Positions 11,492 through 22,721 of a stretch of DNA of 64,000 bases are shown here, piece by piece. The notes below the pieces were generated by a model that saw only the letters and a list, made by a program, of their open reading frames with translations, was not told where the DNA came from and did not search any database. Source of the DNA: Diphasiastrum complanatum (taxonomy: Eukaryota > Streptophyta > Lycopodiopsida > Lycopodiales > Lycopodiaceae). Each line of letters opens with the position of its first letter. The first letter of the stretch is position 1. Position numbers and translations under genes: made by a program. The stretch is taken from NCBI GenBank assembly GCA_029204225.1, contig CM055095.1, positions 38,742,141-38,806,140 on the forward strand. The letters are read 5' to 3'.

Positions 11492-14400
11492 CTAGAAAAT
11501 CATCACTGGCAGGGTCTTCAATTTTTCGGTGCTGAGTTGCGATAGATAATTAGCATTCGTATGATATTTTCCTTGACAAAGCTCTACTTGATAAGTAAAT
11601 TCTTGCAGAAGTAGAACCCATCGAGCAATTCGTCCTGATAGATCTGGTTTATTTACAAGATACTTAAGAGCATAATGATCCACATGAAAAATAAATGCAT
11701 ATCCCAGCAAATAATGCCAAAATTTTTTAACAGTGAAAATCGTGCCAAGTGCTTTCCTTTCTGTAGCCGAATAATTCTTCTCTGATGCACTGAGCTGTCG
11801 ACTCGCATAGTAGATGGGATGATCCTTTTTCTGGTCATCCTTCTGGCTTAGACAGATGCCAATAGCAAATGCAAAAACATCCACATAACGTGAAATAAAA
11901 TAACCCAGTTAGGTGTCAGAATAGGAGCATTAATCAACCTTTGCTTAAGATCTTCGAATGCTTTCTGTTGTTCATTCGTCCACAAGTATTCTACTTGTTT
12001 CTTCAGTAGATGTGTAAGAGAGACAACAATAGAAACACGATTTTGAATAAATCTCCTGTAATAGCCAACATGTTTTAAAAAAGCTCTTAGTTCACGTAAA
12101 TTTGTTGGTATGTGGAGATTTCTTATAAGCTTGACTTTATCTTTGTCGACTTCTATTCTTCTGTTAGATATTCTGTGTCTAAGCAATATTCCTTCTTTCA
12201 TACCCAAAAAACATTTCTCTGGATGAAGAGATAAACAAGTATCTCAAAACCATTGCAATGTTAATTTCAGCTTCTGCAGGTGTGTCTTCATATCACTGTA
12301 TACACAGAAATCATCAACAAATATTTCGAGAAAAGATCTCAAGAAGACAGCTGAAAAGTCGCGCGAGCGTTACAAAGACCAAAGAGCATTTTCTTGTAGC
12401 CATAAGTGCCCCAATCCGTAGTGAATGTGGTCTTTGAACGATCCTCCTTTTGCTCTCCAACCTGATTATATCCAGAAAAGCCGTCAAAGAAACTGTAACG
12501 CTCTTGACCAGCAACCTGATCTAGGATGGAATCAGTGAAAGACAGAGGAAGATGGTCCTTCCTTGTGGCAGCATTGAGTTTGCGGAAATCCTGGCATATT
12601 CGTATTTTTCCAATCTTCTTCTTTGGGACAACAACAATGGGTGAAACCCATTCACTACTTAAGATGGGATAGATTATACCTACCTTAAGGTGCTTGTTAA
12701 GTTCGTCCTTAACCATGAGAGAGTACTTAGGATTGAGACGATACTGTCTCTGTCGAATAGGTACAGCATCTTCCTTAAGATCACTTCGGTGCTCTCCGGA
12801 TTCTGCAGGTATACCCTTCAAATCGTCGAGTGACCAAACAAAAACGTCTTGATACTCCTTCAATAGTTCAATGAATTCCACTAACTCCGATTCTCTAAGT
12901 GACTTTGAAACATGCACAAATCTGCCAGGTGCAAGTTCAATCAGTTTAGTAGAATCTGGTAATATGATACCTTTTGTCATACTGGCCTTGGTATGGCCAT
13001 GAATTTCACGCATGGTTGACTCCACAGATGTTTTCTTGTCGTCAACCTGGTTCTTGTTACCAAATTCATGTTCAGATTCGTCACTCGAATCGTTAGACTC
13101 TTTCGAGTTCGTGTCTGCAATGTTAATTTCTTCATATGAAACCTCCCCTTCAGTGTCACAAGCATCGAAGAATTCTTTGTCATCAACATTCTCATAGAAT
13201 TCAAAGTACTGCACTTCAATATCAGATCCATTGGAAAAAATATTCAAGGCATACGAAGATTCTTCTGATGTAAAGCGGGTGTCGAACAAAGGAGTTTGAC
13301 CTTCATAATTGTCACGACTCCAGGTTATAATTTGTTCTGCTGGCTTACCTCGGTTATTGGTCGCACCAGTCTGAAATCTCAGCTCTCTAGATTTCCAATG
13401 TACACTTGCGTTTGATTGATAAAGCCAAGGTCGTCCAATTAGCACAAAATATGATGACAAACCGAGTGGTTTGATAACAATGAAATTCATTGTGAATGGC
13501 TTGGCTTGAATGTAGACAATGACATCCTTCAGTTCTCCAACAGGTTTGCGTCGTGTCGAATCAGCTAACTTGATGTTTCGCTGTGTCTTATGTTATTATA
13601 TTTACACTAGAACCAGAGTCAATTGGCACTTTTTTGATCAGGCATCCCGCAATGGTAATATCAATCTCAGGTGCACCGAGATCACCTAAATCGATAGACA
13701 AAACACCAACATCTGGCAGAGAAACTTTTTTCTTTTTTTTGGACACAAAAAGGCCTTTCAGTTGCTTTTTGTAATAAGTGTTATCTGCCAACAATTGTTC
13801 AAAAGTAATGTTCGGACGAAGGGATCCAATATCAGTCACGATGTCATATTCTTTCATCTTTGATTTTGAGGTTGGTTTATCGATAACAGCACTAGAAAAT
13901 TTTGTATTCGCAATTTCTTCATCCTCTTACTCAAAAGTGACCAAATTTTCTGCAGCAGCTGTCTGAAGTTCAGCGGTGATGATTTCTTTTGCTTCTGTTG
14001 AAATATCTTTTGCAAATAACTTTGTAGAATTGCGGTCATAGTCAGGGTTATCTTTGAGATCTTCCTTAGTCATAGATTTGTTCGTTGTTTTGCTAGAGGA
14101 TTTATTCTTTAAGGATTTTCTGCGCTTTGTCGAAGATTTCTTATCAGGTTTCGAGGAGCTTTTGCTTCTCGTTGTGACTTTGAATAATTTTTCCACGTCA
14201 CTTGGCCAGGACTGATCATCTGTCTTTGCCAATTTTCCTTCAATAACGTCAATTCTCTGCACAACAGCATCAGTCGTAGCTTTCACTTTCGTGTCTGCAA
14301 TAGTTGGTGTTGCAACATATTGATATTTGGGTCGCGGCTTCTACGGCTGAGGGCAGTCAGGATACTTGTGGCCAGGCTCTCTGCAATTCGAACATAATGT

Positions 14401-14580
14401 TACATAACCAATCGGCTTTCGCGGTTGAGGACAGTTAGGAGAAAAATGTCCCGGTTCTCCACAGTTGTAGCAGTTGCCTGAAACTGGTTTAGTCGCAATT
14501 TGAGACTTCGCTGGTCCAACAAATTCAGGAGGATTATGTCTCCTTGGTGCGAACTTGGGTCTGTCCTACTGGGCTAATGT
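11492..14580 (-). pseudogene. H gag-protease-reverse transcriptase-RNase H remnant
   Basis: Read from 14580 leftward: two CCHC zinc knuckles, CYNCGEPGHFSPNC and CSNCREPGHKYPDC (14330-14480), a Lys/Ser-rich linker, the aspartic protease with PIDSGSSVNIIT (about 13590-13625), a long acidic spacer, then a 383-residue frame (13490-12339) holding reverse transcriptase with RICQDFRKLNAATRKDHLPL and FFDGFSGYNQV. The catalytic box reads FVDDF (about 12310-12320) after a frameshift. RNase H reads YASRQLSASEKNYSATE and LLQEFTYQVEL (11492-11884). Stops and frameshifts lie near 14340, 13585, 12340, 12240 and 11880. The RNase H sequence is of the type seen in Athila/Tat-like gypsy elements, as a family impression only. 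No integrase follows. Confidence 0.85.
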
Positions 14581-14589
14581 TGCGTTTCG

Positions 14590-14795
14590 TATGGACAACC
14601 TAGTAAAGGTTACAATGTCTTTTCCTTTAAAAGGTCTTGTCCTTAATTACAAGGCAAGTACTTAGGAGATATATTCCTGAAAAATGACTTAGGCCTCTTC
14701 ATGATCTATACTTATCCAACTCATATCTTCATTTTTGAGTATATCATGCCATATTTATGTTTATATTTATTATTTAACATTTTCGTGGCACCACA
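14590..14795 (-). repeat. H element, 5' LTR start (truncated)
   Basis: On the minus strand it begins TGTGGTGCCACGAAAATG at 14795 and matches the first 200 bp of the LTR copy at 50106. It then switches directly into gag coding sequence near 14580, so most of this LTR, the primer site and the gag start are deleted. Confidence 0.65.
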
Positions 14796-14800
14796 GATGG

Positions 14801-14871
14801 TGATGATGATGGACCTTCATCAAGTCAAAAGCCAAGGAGAACATCGAGAGAAAGACAAGTACCTTGAAGAA
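14801..14871 (+). pseudogene. Copia-2 integrase/RT linker, resumed after H
   Basis: About 70 bp coding GPSSSQKPRRTSRE-like residues, the Arg/Ser-rich linker that follows integrase in related copia copies. It continues the frame broken at 9512. It then stops abruptly where a G LTR begins. Confidence 0.6.
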
Positions 14872-15308
14872 TAGCAAATGAGGATGCTTCTCTTCCAAAA
14901 ATGGTAGAGTTTTCTCCTTCTCATTAAGCATGGAAATAGTGTACAAATGGTGTCTTTTTATAAAATGGGGAAGGCCCTTGCCCCTCAATCTTATTGGCTA
15001 ATATTCACAATGATCCTAACCATTCATCTTGGACCCAACTTGATCCAAGGGTCCACAAAAAGTACATTAGAAGTCACAAGATTCATGTGAGTTCCAATTT
15101 GGACCCAACTCTAAAAAGTGATCTCTAAGTTTAAAAATAACATTGGGCCTCTAGTTTTATTTTAATTACAAGGCCCAAGTCAAGTTTAAACAACCTCAAT
15201 TGCGTGCTCAATAGGCCATGGGCTTATACACGCAGGATGCCATGCCCTCGCAACACATTTTATTGGAGGATCTTATTTATTTACAATTTGTTGGGAATAC
15301 CCCCAACA
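14872..15308 (-). repeat. G LTR, truncated
   Basis: On the minus strand it starts at 15308 with the perfect hairpin TGTTGGG-GGTATT-CCCAACA and runs through the TATA (near 14955) and CCAAT (near 14995) boxes. It stops at 14872, where Copia-2 sequence begins. The last 380 bp or so are missing compared with 5263-6083. Confidence 0.8.
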
Positions 15309-16156
15309 AGACCCACGGCCTGAAGTAGTGCCGATCCCTCGGCACTCTGCCGGTTTAGTAGAGCATTCTCTTGGACCGCCTCTGGTGGATGAGATATCCC
15401 GTAATATCTTCCATGAAGTTGAGACGGTTCAGTTTCTTCGAGTAGTTGGGTCTTGAGATAGGTTTAAAAATGTGGTTGGTTCAAGCAGCAACGTGCACCA
15501 AATGTCCACAGATTCCTTGCTCTAGAAAATCTGTTTACTAGTTTTGTGTCTTACTTCTTGATTACAAGACTGTTTTGTCTGTTATCAGGCTTCATTAGGG
15601 CATTTTCTTGAGTGTGATCTGGTCCAGAGAAGTGCCGCATTCCGCCCATTTGGATCTTCTTGGACATGGCAGGAAATGTGTGTTCACCCGTAACTGTTGT
15701 GGACTCGTTACGTAAGCCTTGATGGCCGTAGGGTCTCTCTCAAATAACTACTGTCGCCACTCCGGTTGTGGTTGGAGGGTGGGTAAGGCTTGCAGTTCTT
15801 TTCCCTTGATGGTCTGAACTGAGAATGATATCTGCCAACTGTCTCTTGATGACTCGTGGAGATATTTGGATAAAAATTCATTGATGTTCTCCTCCACGGA
15901 TTTCGGTCTTCGGAAGGTCCGACTGGCAGATATCGTTCGTGACCCTCTGGATGATGTTGCTTGGCCCTGACTGGTGGTTGCGTCTTGGCTCTGGTCTCTC
16001 ATCTCAGCGGCCGCATCTGTCTGCCCTTGGTTTTGGCCTTCGGACCCTTGATCTGGTTGAAATCCCCCTGCTGCTTGTTGGCTCTGATCTTGGCTGGTAC
16101 TAGCCTGTGCAACGTCAAAATTAGGTGGCGGTGGAATTACTATGGGGGTGGGCTGG
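15309..16156 (-). pseudogene. G-family protein, middle and C-terminal part
   Basis: From 16156 leftward it reads HQPTPIVIPPPPNFDVAQAS, a Gln-rich stretch, the NINEFLSKYLHESS motif and LQALPTLQPQPEWRQ, then a stop. A segment of about 190 bp (15425-15610) replaces the conserved domain with YYRAA, and the end resumes near 15420-15355 with LNFMEDITGYLIHQRR. An ATG at 16213-16215 lies in the neighbouring chromovirus LTR and is not the natural start. The hairpin at 15328-15345 lies between stop and LTR. The function is unknown; a gag-like role is inferred from position. Confidence 0.65.
15328..15345 (-). promoter_or_regulatory. Conserved stem-loop 5' of the G LTR
   Basis: GTGCCG-ATCCCT-CGGCAC is a perfect 6-bp stem. 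It is the same element as at 5226-5243 and 60171-60188. Confidence 0.5.
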
Positions 16157-17074
16157 TGTTGTAAAGCTGACTCAGGTGCACCTAGCGTGCCCTGTAAGAC
16201 TCTAAGGGGTGACACTCCTTGAGGTCCTAGAGCAAGTTAGAATGTCAAGGACTGAGCCTCCGATTTGTGGTGAGCCAGTCAAGTAGTCACAAGTCATGAG
16301 CTAGCTCTGGAGCTCGAGTCATGGCCTAGTCAGAAAGCAAGTTGATTCTGCCACCGGGACAGCTCCCGGGACCCATGTCTAGGAGCCAGACTGATTCTGC
16401 CAAGCTTGCCAGGCTTAATCAGCAAAATAAAAACTAAGTCCCAAAAAGTGTGCTTTACCAAAAAGCACTATGTTTCAGAACAGAGGGGGTGCGCCGAATC
16501 ACAACAGAACTATAGGGGGAGTCCGGCAGACAGAAACTTGGATAGCTCAATCAGCGCCAGGAATCCAGTCGCTAGGTCTCAGCTCCCTCTACCAGCACGA
16601 GCCAGGCACAATGCCCAGCACGTGTTGGTGGCCCCGAGACCGATCAGTCTATGTATGAATGTAACCTCTTCCAAATCTAATAAAGTTGATCCTTGGGGAT
16701 GATTACCATTTCGGTTTCGCCTTCGGGACTGGTCCAAGTGGAAGGACCCTTACTACATCCTTTTTGCGTCGTCGGCGCCTAAGGGTCCATGTCATCGACA
16801 TGGGGCTTGCCGCTATGCTAATTGGTCAATTTGGCGGCCACTATGCCTTGGGTTTCATGTGTGGCTTGTCTTTGCCTTTGGTTACCTTTTGGGGACGGAT
16901 TCTGAATTGGCTTTTGGGTTGGTTGGGATTCCAGTTTTCTTAAGTCTGAATGGTTAAGCTTGTTACGTTTTTGAGTTGGCTTTTACATAAGTGCATGATG
17001 GATGAATGTTAGACTTAAGCGCGTGTTGGAGAAACCGCTCAAGTCCCAGCTCCCTTTGAGGCGTTGGCGCAACA
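16157..17074 (+). repeat. Chromovirus 5' LTR
   Basis: 918 bp, TG...CA, ending GGCGCAACA before the primer site. Compared with the 3' copy it has several percent substitutions and about 40 extra bp near 16957-16997 that the 3' copy lacks. That points to an older insertion than the copia at 22722. Confidence 0.92.
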
Positions 17075-17076
17075 TG

Positions 17077-17089
17077 TGGTATCAGAGCC
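17077..17089 (+). promoter_or_regulatory. Chromovirus primer binding site
   Basis: TGGTATCAGAGCC lies 2 bp after the LTR end and is complementary to the initiator tRNA-Met 3' end. Confidence 0.85.
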
Positions 17090-17159
17090 GACTAGCCGGT
17101 CAACTATGCAAGTCTCACATGGATGGCCACGATTTAGGATTTGTCAGGACAACCGTTGC

Positions 17160-17560
17160 GCAAGGTGCTGCCCACAGTGTAAGCACGGGTGCGTCCATGG
17201 TCGGGGTAGTCGACAGAACGGGAGACTTGATGAGTCAAAGTGCTGTTCTCGAGGTGTAAGCATGGTCAGTTTCCGCAGTTCAGGCCTGGCGCCGTCTGCA
17301 CGTAGGACAGATGAGGCAATGTGCTGCCATTAGATTGGTGAAAGCACGGTCTGTGCCTTGTGGGGTGCGGGGGGACATATTCAAACTGTACGGGTTAACC
17401 ATTGATACAGAGATGCTGCTCGAATTCGGGTGTAAAGCACGGGTGGTTAGCTGCCGGTGCGGGATAGCTGCCGATTGTTTAGCTATAAGGGCTATCGACC
17501 AAAAAGTGGTGGGGCGTGACTGAGGCAATGTGCTGCTTAATGGTGAAAGCACGGATGGTT
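17160..17560 (+). other. Iterated hairpin units in the chromovirus leader
   Basis: Five times the leader repeats a (G)TGCT...AGCA(C) inverted pair followed by GG or G: arms 17165-17169/17182-17186, 17240-17244/17259-17263, 17321-17325/17343-17347, 17414-17417/17436-17439 and 17530-17534/17548-17552. Units 3 and 5 share GAGGCAATGTGCTGC and GTGAAAGCACGG. The spacing is 75 to 116 bp. The region 17090-17812 has no gag and no other recognisable gene. Confidence 0.5.
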
Positions 17561-17812
17561 GGATGGATGTTTCCCCGTGGGCTAATTCTGTGATAGATTT
17601 GTGTGGGCGCGGTTAGGTAAAGGTCCTACGTCCGGTCTCAAGGGGAATGTGGCTTGAGAGGGATCCTCTGTGTTTCATTTGGTTGGTATGTTCGTTTGTG
17701 GTGTGCTTGTTTGGACCTGAATAACCCCTGGTTGCTTAACTTCTTCCTGGTGATCTGATCTGGTTGGGAGTTGAAGGAGAAATTTACATTTGTGGGTGAA
17801 TGACATACAAGT

Positions 17813-18391
17813 ATGGAAAGGAGCTTCCATGGGGCAACCCCCAAGATTGGTTCAAGATTATTATTCCTATCCGGAAAGATCGCGGGGAGTAGATCAGTTT
17901 TCATGATCGACTCTGGAGCTTCACATAGCGTAGTGGAACAGTTCAGCTTGCCGACCAGAAATGTAACATCAACGTTCAAGGTAGAAACAGCAAAGGGAGC
18001 ACTGGATGCAGGCAAAGCAACATTGAACATCCCGGTGCAAATTGGGAGATGGAAGGCTAAACTTAGCTTTTTGATTTTAGAGATGGATGCCTTCGATGTA
18101 ATTTTGGGCCTTCCCTGGCTAAATGAATATTGTATTGCAGTTTTGGGTAGGAGCTCAAACTTGGTTCTCTTGGATTACAAGGGACAGATCTGTATGACAA
18201 AAGCTCTGCCTGGAGGGAACGCGAAGGGCACCGATATTGAACAAAATCTGGTTGCTGCATCTGTGATTAAAAGCATGGCGAAAGGGAAAAGGTCAAAGTG
18301 CTTTCTTTGTATCTGCAGAGAGGTTCCAGAAGGGGAAAATGCACAACAGAAACTTGCCAAAGGAGGTCGCAGATTTGCTAGAGGAATTTAG
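17813..18391 (+). pseudogene. Chromovirus aspartic protease
   Basis: A 192-residue frame with FMIDSGASHSVV (catalytic Asp at residue 33) and the flap-end motif FDVILGLPWL (about residues 93-102) identifies a retropepsin that would cut the gag-pol polyprotein. The ATG at 17813 is the first in frame, but a natural protease would be read through from gag, which is missing. A frameshift near 18340-18390 separates it from the reverse transcriptase. Confidence 0.8.
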
Positions 18392-19439
18392 TGATGTGTT
18401 TCCAGAAGAACTCCCAGCTAAATTACCTCCTCGAAGACCAATGGACCATAAGATTGAGTTGGTACCAGGAACAGAACCAACTTCAAGAGCACCTTATAGG
18501 ATGTCCCAAGAAGAGTTGATGGAATTGAAACGACAACTTGGTGAATTGATAGTCAAAGGATTCATTAGACCCAGTGCTTCACCTTTTGGAGCCCCTGTAC
18601 TATTCGTGAAAAAGACGGACAAGACACTGCGGATGTGTGTGGATTATCGCATGCTCAACAAGGGTACCATCAAGAACAAGTATCCCATGCCTAGAATTGA
18701 TGACCTGTTCGACCAGCTCAAACATGCTAGATATTTTAGCCGAATAGATCTTAGATCTGAATATTACCAAATTCGAATAGCTAAAGGCGATGAGCACAAA
18801 ACGGCTTTTCGAACACGGTATGGGAGCCATGAATTCAGGGTGATGCCGTTCGGTCTAACAAACGCACCAGCCACTTTTTGCACGTTGATGAACAACATTT
18901 TTCAAGACTGCTTAGATGAATTTGTCATTGTGTACATCGATGACATCTTGGTGTTTAGTCGTATCCTCAAAGATCACATTAAACATTTAAGGACTGTCCT
19001 CCAACGACTAAGGAAGAACAGCTTGTTCGCGAAAAGAGAAAAATGTGAATTTGTGGTAGAGGAAGTTGATTTCCTTGGACACATTATAGGCTACGGACGA
19101 ATTCGGATGGATCCTAAGAAGATCAAGACTATCTTGGATTGGCTGGCTCCTGAAACTGTGCATGGCATCAAATCCTTTGTGGGCTTATGTAACTTTTACA
19201 GGAGATTCATTGAGGCATTTAGCAAAATTGTGGCACCACTGTTGGAGCAGACCAAGAATCATCTGAAGATGACATGGACACCGGAATGTGAAGCAGCGTT
19301 CCAAAAACTAAAACGACGGATCACTCAAGAACTCATCCTTGCCTTACCGGACTTTAGCAAACCTTTTGAAATACATACAGACGCGTCAAACTTTGCTATT
19401 GGGGCCGTGTTGATGCAAGACGGAAAACCTGTTGCATAA
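18339..19439 (+). pseudogene. Chromovirus reverse transcriptase and start of RNase H
   Basis: This 366-residue frame holds [14 protein letters not shown], the first catalytic Asp in [15 protein letters not shown] (residue 137), [16 protein letters not shown], the active site YIDDILVF (Asp 201 and 202), FLGHII and the RNase H opening [13 protein letters not shown]. It stops at 19437-19439 inside RNase H; the following 19440-19685 continues the RNase H with one more stop near 19470. Many gypsy reverse transcriptases have GYHQI where this copy has EYYQI. Confidence 0.9.
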
Positions 19440-19800
19440 TTTTCAAAGAAATTGAGTGACGTAGAGTGACGATGGCCAACTCATGAAAAAGAAATGGTCG
19501 CAGTAGTTCAAGCAGTGGAGCATTGGAGACATTATGTGCCAGGAAAACCCTTTAAGACGTTCACTGATAATGTATCGCTCAAGTACTTCTCATCCCAAGG
19601 TATGCTCATGCCAAAGCAAATGCGATGGCAAAACTTTCTCTCAAAATTCAATATAGACATTGTACACACGACGGGAAAGAACTAACGAAAGAGAACTATG
19701 GTGTAGATGCGTTGGCTAAGAAACTAATGATCGAATTCCAGCTGGGAAAGCCTTGTAAACATTTCACTTGGAAAGACCAAATGGTTGTTTATAAATAACG
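19440..19800 (+). pseudogene. Chromovirus RNase H remainder and linker
   Basis: In frame with the previous part it reads THEKEMVAVVQAVEHWRHYV, TDNVSLKYF and KQMRWQNFLSKFNIDI, the usual end of gypsy RNase H, then a stop at 19683-19685. The linker DALAKKL follows in another frame, with a further stop near 19797. Confidence 0.8.
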
Positions 19801-19828
19801 CAGAGTATATGTTCCAAACAACATCAAC

Positions 19829-21179
19829 TTGAGGAAGAAAATCTTGAGGGAGCATCATGACGTACTAGCCGCCGGACATCCAGGGGTGAATCGCATGTAT
19901 GAACTCCTCAAGAGAGGCTTCTATTGGCCAGATATGTGGGCAGACGTTGAATCCTATGTGCAAACATGTCCTACATGTCAACAAGTGAAGGTGGAACCGC
20001 TAGCCCCAGCAGGACTACTCCAGCCATTACTAGTACCAGCATACCCTTGGGACTCAATGAACATGGATTTTATTGTTCAACTACCATGTTGCCAGAGTTT
20101 CGACTCAATTTATGTGGTGGTTGACCATTTTTCAAAACAAGCTCACCTTGTACCAACTAAAAGTTCAGTGACAACTGAAGAAGTGGTGAGGTTATTTTTC
20201 AAATGTGTCTTCAAATACCATGGCCTACCTAGAACGATTATTTATGACCGAGACACCAAGTTCGTCGAAAAGTTTTGGACTTGCCTATTTCACCTCGTGG
20301 GAACTAGACTGAATTTCAGCACTGCATATCACCCTCCAACAGATGGGCCAAACGGAACGAGTCAATCGACAGATTGAACAATATTTACGAAATTATGTCG
20401 CTTGGGACCAATCCGATTGGGTCTACTACTTGGATATTCTCGAGTTTGCACATAACAACCAAGTGAACAGATCTACTGGAAGGGCACCCTTCGAGATAAG
20501 CAATGGTTGGCTACTGATTGTTCCAAGCTCTTTTCTTACAGGCGTGCAGGAAACACTAGTACCCACTGTGGAGGAATTCATCAATGAGTGGCACACAAAG
20601 CTAATAGAGGTGAAGTCATTTTTAGAGCAGTCACAAAGGAGTATGGCAGCTGACGTAAACCCACATCGACGAGAACTGGAATTTGAAGAAGGTGATCAAG
20701 TGTGGCTGAACACAAAGAACATTGCGTTACCAAAAGGTTTCTCTCATAAGTTCGTTCGATCTTATGCGGGACCATATTATGTCACCAAGAAGATCAACCC
20801 AGTGGCTTACCGATTGGTGCTGCCGTCCAGCTTGGATATACACAATGTGTTTCATATCTCATTACTCAAACGGTACAAACCAGATGAGCGATTTGATCGG
20901 CAACACGAACTCCGTCACCCACCAACGACACTTGATGATACGAAGAGTCAGCTTGTACCAAAACAAATATTGACACATAGAAAGCGAACTAGCGTTCAAC
21001 GTGAATATCTAGTGAAGTGGCTACGGGCTCCACTTATTGAGGCTTCTTGGGAGTACAAAGACAAACTTAAGGAGGGAGCCCCTGAAGTACTAGCAGATTA
21101 TCTGCAGAAGAACCAACGCAATAGCTGTTTTCCCATATCGGCACATAAAGCACTACCTGGCGGCATGCCTCCTACATAA
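19829..21179 (+). pseudogene. Chromovirus integrase with chromodomain
   Basis: The zinc finger shows GHPGVNRMYELLKRGFYW and CPTC. The core has MDFIVQLP, DRDTKF and TERVNRQ for the D,D,E triad, the last after a frameshift near 20340-20375. VFHISLLKRYKP follows the core. The C-terminal part of the second frame (residues about 204-256) reads YLVKWLRAPLIEASWE, a chromodomain, which in this class binds modified histones and steers integration to heterochromatin. The frame stops at 21177-21179. About 240 bp of 3' untranslated sequence lead to the purine tract and LTR. Confidence 0.9.
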
Positions 21180-21412
21180 ACATTCATGGCCATTCTGAAG
21201 CTCAAGTAACTTCCAGGTATCTTTATTAAGTTTGTCAATAAATCACTTGCAACTTTACACAGGTTTTACGTAAGTGAACTTTATCTACACTTTTCCTGTG
21301 CTACTGCCAATGTATTTTCTTATAATTCAAAGTTGTTAAGGCCGGTGAATTAAACTCGTGCCATACGTCCTAGGTCTAGTTTGGCCCTGATGAGGACATC
21401 AGCTTTTCAAAC

Positions 21413-21422
21413 GAGGGGAGGA
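21413..21422 (+). promoter_or_regulatory. Chromovirus polypurine tract
   Basis: GAGGGGAGGA lies directly before the 3' LTR and would prime plus-strand DNA. Confidence 0.75.
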
Positions 21423-22300
21423 TGTTGTGAAGCTGACTCAGATGCATCGAGCGTGCCTTGTAAGACTCTAAGGGGTTACACTCCCTGAGGTCCCAGAGCA
21501 AGTTAGAACATCAAGGACTGAGCCTCCGACCTGTGGTGAGCCATCAAGTAGTCACAAGTCATGAGCTAGCTCTGGAGCTCGAGTCATGGCCTAGTCAGGA
21601 AAGAAGTTGATTCTGCCGCCGGGACGACTCCCGGGACCCATGTCTGGGAGCCAGACTGATTCTGCCAGGCTTGCCAGGCTTAATCAGCAAAATAAAAACT
21701 AAGTCCCAAAAAGCGTGCTTTACCAGAAAGCACTATGTTTCAGAACAGAGGGGGTGCACCGAATCACAGCAAAACTATAGGGGGAGTCCAGCAGACAGAA
21801 ACTTGGGCAGCTCAATCAGCGCCAGGAATCCAGTCGCCAGGTCTCAGCTCCCTCTACCAGCATGAGCCAGGCACAATGCCCAGCACGTGTTGGTGGCCCC
21901 AAGACCGATCAGTCTATGTATAAATGTAACCTCTTGCAAATCTAATAAAGTTGATCCTTGGGGATGATTACCATTTCGGTTTCGCCTCCGGGACTGGTCC
22001 AAGTGGAAGGACCCTTACTACAACCTTTTTGTGTCGCTGGTGCCTAAGGGTCCCTGTCATCGATATGGGGTTTGCCGCTATGCCAATTGGTCAGTTTGGC
22101 GACCACTATGTCTTGGGTTTCATGCATGGCTTGTCTTTGCCTTTGGTTACCTTTTGGGGACGGATTCTGAGTTGGCTTTCGGGTTGGTTGGGATTCCAGT
22201 TTTCTTAAGTATGAATGGTTAAGCTTGTTGAATGTTAGACTTAAGTGTGTGTTGGGAAAGCCGCTCAAGTCCCAGCACCCTTTGAGACGCCGACGCAACA
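21423..22300 (+). repeat. Chromovirus 3' LTR
   Basis: 878 bp, TG...CA, matched to 16157-17074. It lacks about 40 bp present in the 5' copy. The GCTGG duplication follows it. Confidence 0.92.
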
Positions 22301-22721
22301 GCTGGGCCTTCGTTTCCATGTATTTCTGGCATGCCTTGAGGACTTGCCTGGCCTGGGCAAGCTCTTGCGTTGTGCTTGTCCGATAATTATTGAACTCCGC
22401 CTAGTAGTTGTTGAGGGTTTGGCTATAAATCTGCACCTGACGCCGTAGAAGATTCATCTCTGATTGGGAAAGCGGCCTTGTGTCCGGTGCAGATTGAGCT
22501 AACCAGACGAGCTTCTTGTCTTGTAAGGCTTTAACCTCCGTACCCAGGCACATGTTCTCTACTTCCAAAAGTATAAGTTGCATCTAGATGGGGGCAAGCT
22601 GTTGGGATGCATCAGCTTGAAGCTCCCGCACCTTTGTGGAGGCCTCAGTCAGCGCTTTGGAGAGGCTTTGAATATATTTGTTTAGGCCCTCCTCCTTCTA
22701 TTTTAGCTTGGCAATCTCCTG
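22301..22721 (-). pseudogene. G-family protein, coiled-coil part
   Basis: On the minus strand it reads IQSLSKALTEASTKVRELQ, MQLILLEVENMCLGTEVKAL, LSQSEMNLLRRQVQIY and ELAQARQVLKACQKYMETKAQ, with three stops. Hydrophobic spacing suggests a long coiled coil. The last five bases on the left are the chromovirus target duplication; the right edge is the copia target TCCTG. The same protein segment is in the plus-strand copy at 4003-4230. Confidence 0.65.

Larger units (their letters stand above)
9518..14795 (-). mobile_element. H: Ty3/gypsy LTR retrotransposon inserted in Copia-2
   Basis: The unit starts TG and ends CA and is flanked by the 5-bp duplication GATGG at 9513-9517 and 14796-14800, so its limits are firm. 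On the minus strand it has gag zinc knuckles, protease, reverse transcriptase and RNase H, but no integrase. A nearly continuous LTR-like copy at 50106-51062 matches both ends of H: 14590-14795 corresponds to its first 200 bp and 9518-10400 to the rest. H therefore seems to have lost different parts of its two LTRs. It is an internally deleted, dead copy. Confidence 0.8.
16157..22300 (+). mobile_element. Chromovirus (Ty3/gypsy with chromodomain), complete ends
   Basis: Both LTRs begin TGTTGT(A/G)AAGCTGAC and end CGCAACA. The 5-bp duplication GCTGG flanks the element at 16152-16156 and 22301-22305. A tRNA-Met primer site follows the 5' LTR and a purine tract precedes the 3' LTR. Protease, reverse transcriptase, RNase H, integrase and chromodomain are in gypsy order. 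No gag frame is visible in the 740 bp before the protease, and several frameshifts and stops break pol, so it is non-autonomous. It sits in a minus-strand G element. Confidence 0.93.

Noticed and set aside
17002-17552. Several 60-90 codon open frames in the chromovirus leader, possible gag
   Set aside because: They overlap in different frames, show no capsid or zinc-knuckle motif, and the region is better described by its hairpin repeats.
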